Shown here: piece by piece, positions 62,140 through 64,000 of the stretch
Position numbering within the stretch: position 1 is the stretch's first letter
Layout: each line of letters begins with the position of its first letter
Assembly (NCBI GenBank): GCA_047639675.1
Contig: JBLIOI010000004.1
Location: 1 to 64,000, forward strand
Source of the DNA: JABACD01 sp047639675
Lineage (GTDB): Bacteria; Planctomycetota; UBA1135; GCA-002686595
Length of the DNA stretch: 64,000 bases
Reading direction: 5' to 3'
Program-made: the position numbers and the translations under genes
The notes under the pieces: model-generated
Database searches by the model: none
What the model was told of the DNA's origin: nothing
Seen by the model: only the letters and a program-made list of their open reading frames with translations

Positions 62140-63837
62140 ATGAAAACTGGCGCTAGTCAGCGGACGGACAAGCGGCTGGCGCGTGCAGTGTTCTTGTTGC
62201 TGCTCGCGGTCTATACGGCCACATTCAATGGATTGCCCGGCGGGCCGGATGGCGAGGTTGCCTTCCAAACGACCAGCTCTCTGTGGCGCACTGGGTCGCT
62301 TTCCTTGCGGGGCACGCCAGAAGCCGAGGGCTTGATCGAATTTGCCCGCAGCCAACCTCCTGGCGGCTTCTCCGTGCGTGCTGGGGAGGGCGAGCGCGCA
62401 AATCGATTCTATGGCTGGTACGGAATTGGGCAGGCCATTGTGGCTTTGCCGTTCTATGGGGTGGGACGCATCGTCGGACATTTCGCCGATGGCATCCAGG
62501 GTGCTCACGAGAACCACACGCGCTTCGATGTAGTCCGCAGCGAATACTTTGAGCATCTATTCGTCGGTTGGCGCAATCCAGTCTTGGCTGCTCTCACGGC
62601 GGTGCTCGTGGCGCTGATGGTGCGCCGCCTTGGACTATCTCCCGCGACAGCTCTTGTTGCGGGGCTCGGCTATGGTTTAGCGAGCTTCGCCTGGCCCCAA
62701 GCACGCGGCTCGCTCAGCGATGTGCAAGGTACCTTCTTTGTGGCGTGGTCACTGTACCTGTTGTTGCAACTGCGACAGACCTTGAACGTGCGTCTGACCG
62801 TGTTGTTCGGAGTCTCTTGCGCCTTCGTATTCTTGACACGGGTTTCCCTGGCACCGGCGGTCTTGCTCTTTGACTTGGCCTTCTTGTGGTTGGTGTTCGA
62901 ATTGCGCAAGCCGCGCTTCAAGGAGGAGGGCCGGCTATCGACGAGCAAGGTCTTAATGCTTGCGCTGATGCCGCAAATCGGAGCGCTCGTGTTGTGGATG
63001 GGGCTCAACTATTTGCGTTTCGCTGATCCCCTCGATAGTGGCTATGGTCTCGCGCTAGCGGGGGGGCTCTTTGGCAGTAACCCATTGCAGGGACTCTTGG
63101 GACTCCTGATTTCCCCGGGTAGAGGTCTTTTGTGGATGGCGCCGGTTCTGTTGTTGACAGGTTATGGAGTGAGTTGGGCGCGGCGCGAAAAGGAGCTGAA
63201 CTTCGTTTGGCTGGTCCTGCTGTTGAGCGCCTCGGTGCTTCTACCCCTGGTCTTTATGCGCGGTTGGCATGGAGCCTGGAGTTTTGGTCCGCGCTACCTT
63301 TTGCCCGCCTTGCCCGGTTTGTGGACAGTCGCCGCATGCGGCTTTCAACGATCGGACGTCGAGATTGGCTTGCGCCCTGCTGTGCACTTCTTGTTGGGCG
63401 TCGGACTCTTGATTCAGCTGCCTGGAGTTCTCGTAGACACGGTGACCTACCACGACTTGGCGGTGCAAGCTGCACCCGGAAACTTGGCGGTGGGCGCCTC
63501 GGCGGAGGCGAGCGATCAAGCGGCCGCCGAATTCGATGCGATACAATTTGATTGGGGCTTCGCCGCGCCTTGGGCCCATTGGCGAATCCTTCGACATCGC
63601 GTGGCACATTCCGGGCAGGGGGCTGTGACTTCCGAGACCTTTGCCGCTCAAGAGATCTTCCTGTGCACCAGCGATTTAGAGGTGCGTCCAACCCAGCCTC
63701 GCGAGAGGGGCTTTCGTCACCTGGCCTGGGTAGATTTATCGGAACGCCTTCAGGGCAGCATCTGGCCTGCGGTGGCAATGATCATCCTGTGTGCATTGCT
63801 GGGAATTGTGGCGATCGCGGGGGGGCTGGAGCCCTGA
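62140..63837 (+). CDS. GT-C-type polytopic glycosyltransferase (ArnT/PMT-like)
   Basis: A 565-residue membrane protein with roughly ten to twelve membrane helices. The first extracytoplasmic loop has GGPDGEVAFQTTSSLW, where GT-C enzymes keep their catalytic Asp/Glu. The later GWHGAWSFGPRYLLPALPG is a pattern common in lipid-carrier-dependent glycosyltransferases. The donor and acceptor are unknown; family logic suggests transfer of a sugar from a polyprenyl phosphate to an envelope glycan or protein. It is closely preceded by the sulfatase-fold pseudoenzyme, probably one operon. Confidence 0.75.
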   Translation: MKTGASQRTDKRLARAVFLLLLAVYTATFNGLPGGPDGEVAFQTTSSLWRTGSLSLRGTPEAEGLIEFARSQPPGGFSVRAGEGERANRFYGWYGIGQAIVALPFYGVGRIVGHFADGIQGAHENHTRFDVVRSEYFEHLFVGWRNPVLAALTAVLVALMVRRLGLSPATALVAGLGYGLASFAWPQARGSLSDVQGTFFVAWSLYLLLQLRQTLNVRLTVLFGVSCAFVFLTRVSLAPAVLLFDLAFLWLVFELRKPRFKEEGRLSTSKVLMLALMPQIGALVLWMGLNYLRFADPLDSGYGLALAGGLFGSNPLQGLLGLLISPGRGLLWMAPVLLLTGYGVSWARREKELNFVWLVLLLSASVLLPLVFMRGWHGAWSFGPRYLLPALPGLWTVAACGFQRSDVEIGLRPAVHFLLGVGLLIQLPGVLVDTVTYHDLAVQAAPGNLAVGASAEASDQAAAEFDAIQFDWGFAAPWAHWRILRHRVAHSGQGAVTSETFAAQEIFLCTSDLEVRPTQPRERGFRHLAWVDLSERLQGSIWPAVAMIILCALLGIVAIAGGLEP

Positions 63838-63899
63838 GTTTCGGGACTGACTTCTTGGCCCTCAAGGGTGGGGTCTTGCCTTCCGATGAACCCAAGGTG

Positions 63900-64000
63900 A
63901 TGAGATACATCCTCAATTACCTGAGCTCGCGAACTTCTTACTTGCTCCTTTTCGTGCCGCTATTGGGGCTCAGCCATGAGGAGCCGGTCTCCGAACTAGC
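63900..64000 (+). CDS. Start of an exported protein (cut by window edge)
   Basis: Only about 33 codons are visible. MRYILNYLSSRTSYLLLFV reads like the N-terminus of an exported or membrane protein. A GTG directly before the ATG is an alternative start, and AAGG lies just upstream. The remainder is outside the window, so no function can be given. Confidence 0.4.
   Translation, partial: MRYILNYLSSRTSYLLLFVPLLGLSHEEPVSEL

Noticed and set aside
1..64000. CRISPR arrays, insertion sequences, integrase or attachment sites
   Set aside because: I found no regularly spaced repeats, transposase or integrase motifs, or terminal inverted repeats with target duplications.

Overview
The window looks like part of the chromosome of a free-living Gram-negative bacterium of moderately high GC. 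It has an outer-membrane secretin (PilQ), at least seven candidate lipoproteins or secreted envelope proteins and an OmpA-like protein. Many starts are GTG or TTG. Sulfatase-fold proteins together with very large Gly-rich and Ig-like lipoproteins make me favour Planctomycetota or a related lineage, but that is inference without a database search. I see no rRNA operon, insertion sequence, prophage or CRISPR array. Most of the window reads as stable core genome.

Layout. 1-7.2 kb: a membrane-anchored sulfatase-fold enzyme with a Thr nucleophile, convergent with dnaE and an (acetyl)ornithine-type carbamoyltransferase on the minus strand. 7.3-11.2 kb: an information-processing block, tRNA-Arg(ACG), tadA, two tRNA-Ser, SRP RNA, dnaX, ebfC and recR. 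11.3-15.2 kb: rpoN, truA, hpf, an EIIA-Ntr (ptsN-like) gene and an HPr-like gene, i.e. a sigma-54/PTS-Ntr cluster with truA inserted and a hairpin-rich leader before hpf. 15.4-20.4 kb: the type IV pilus (T4P) alignment complex pilM-pilN-pilO/P(fused)-pilQ. 20.5-21.2 kb: a decayed tsaC/Sua5 gene. 21.4-26.3 kb: RNase E/G, rplU, rpmA and obg. 26.5-32.5 kb: a PilT-like ATPase, a GspC-like PDZ protein, coaX, a reduced MnmE-like GTPase and an aspartate carbamoyltransferase fused to a PyrI-type zinc domain.

33.0-41.8 kb and 53.2-56.6 kb hold four large lipoproteins with Ig-like/SbsA-like domains, two of them with long Gly-rich regions. Between them (41.8-51.2 kb) lie the rest of the T4P machine (pilD, pilT, pilB, pilC, pilA), an OmpA-like lipoprotein and an EF-G-like GTPase, followed by tatD and a small HEAT-like lipoprotein. 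56.7-64 kb: an amidohydrolase, an NrnA-type DHH phosphoesterase, a calcineurin-like phosphoesterase, proline dehydrogenase, a sulfatase-fold pseudoenzyme, a GT-C-type membrane glycosyltransferase and the start of an exported protein.

How it fits together. Three separated loci together supply an almost complete T4P system: the PilMNOPQ complex, two retraction-type ATPases, PilB, PilC, the PilD peptidase and one pilin. The large lipoproteins sit directly against these loci, and one ends 17 bases before pilD. That suggests, without proving it, a surface apparatus built around T4P. The most unusual items are that lipoprotein family, the PilO-PilP fusion, the PilT/GspC-like pair, the catalytically dead sulfatase-fold protein, the reduced MnmE-like GTPase, the PyrB-zinc-domain fusion and the multiply frameshifted tsaC remnant.
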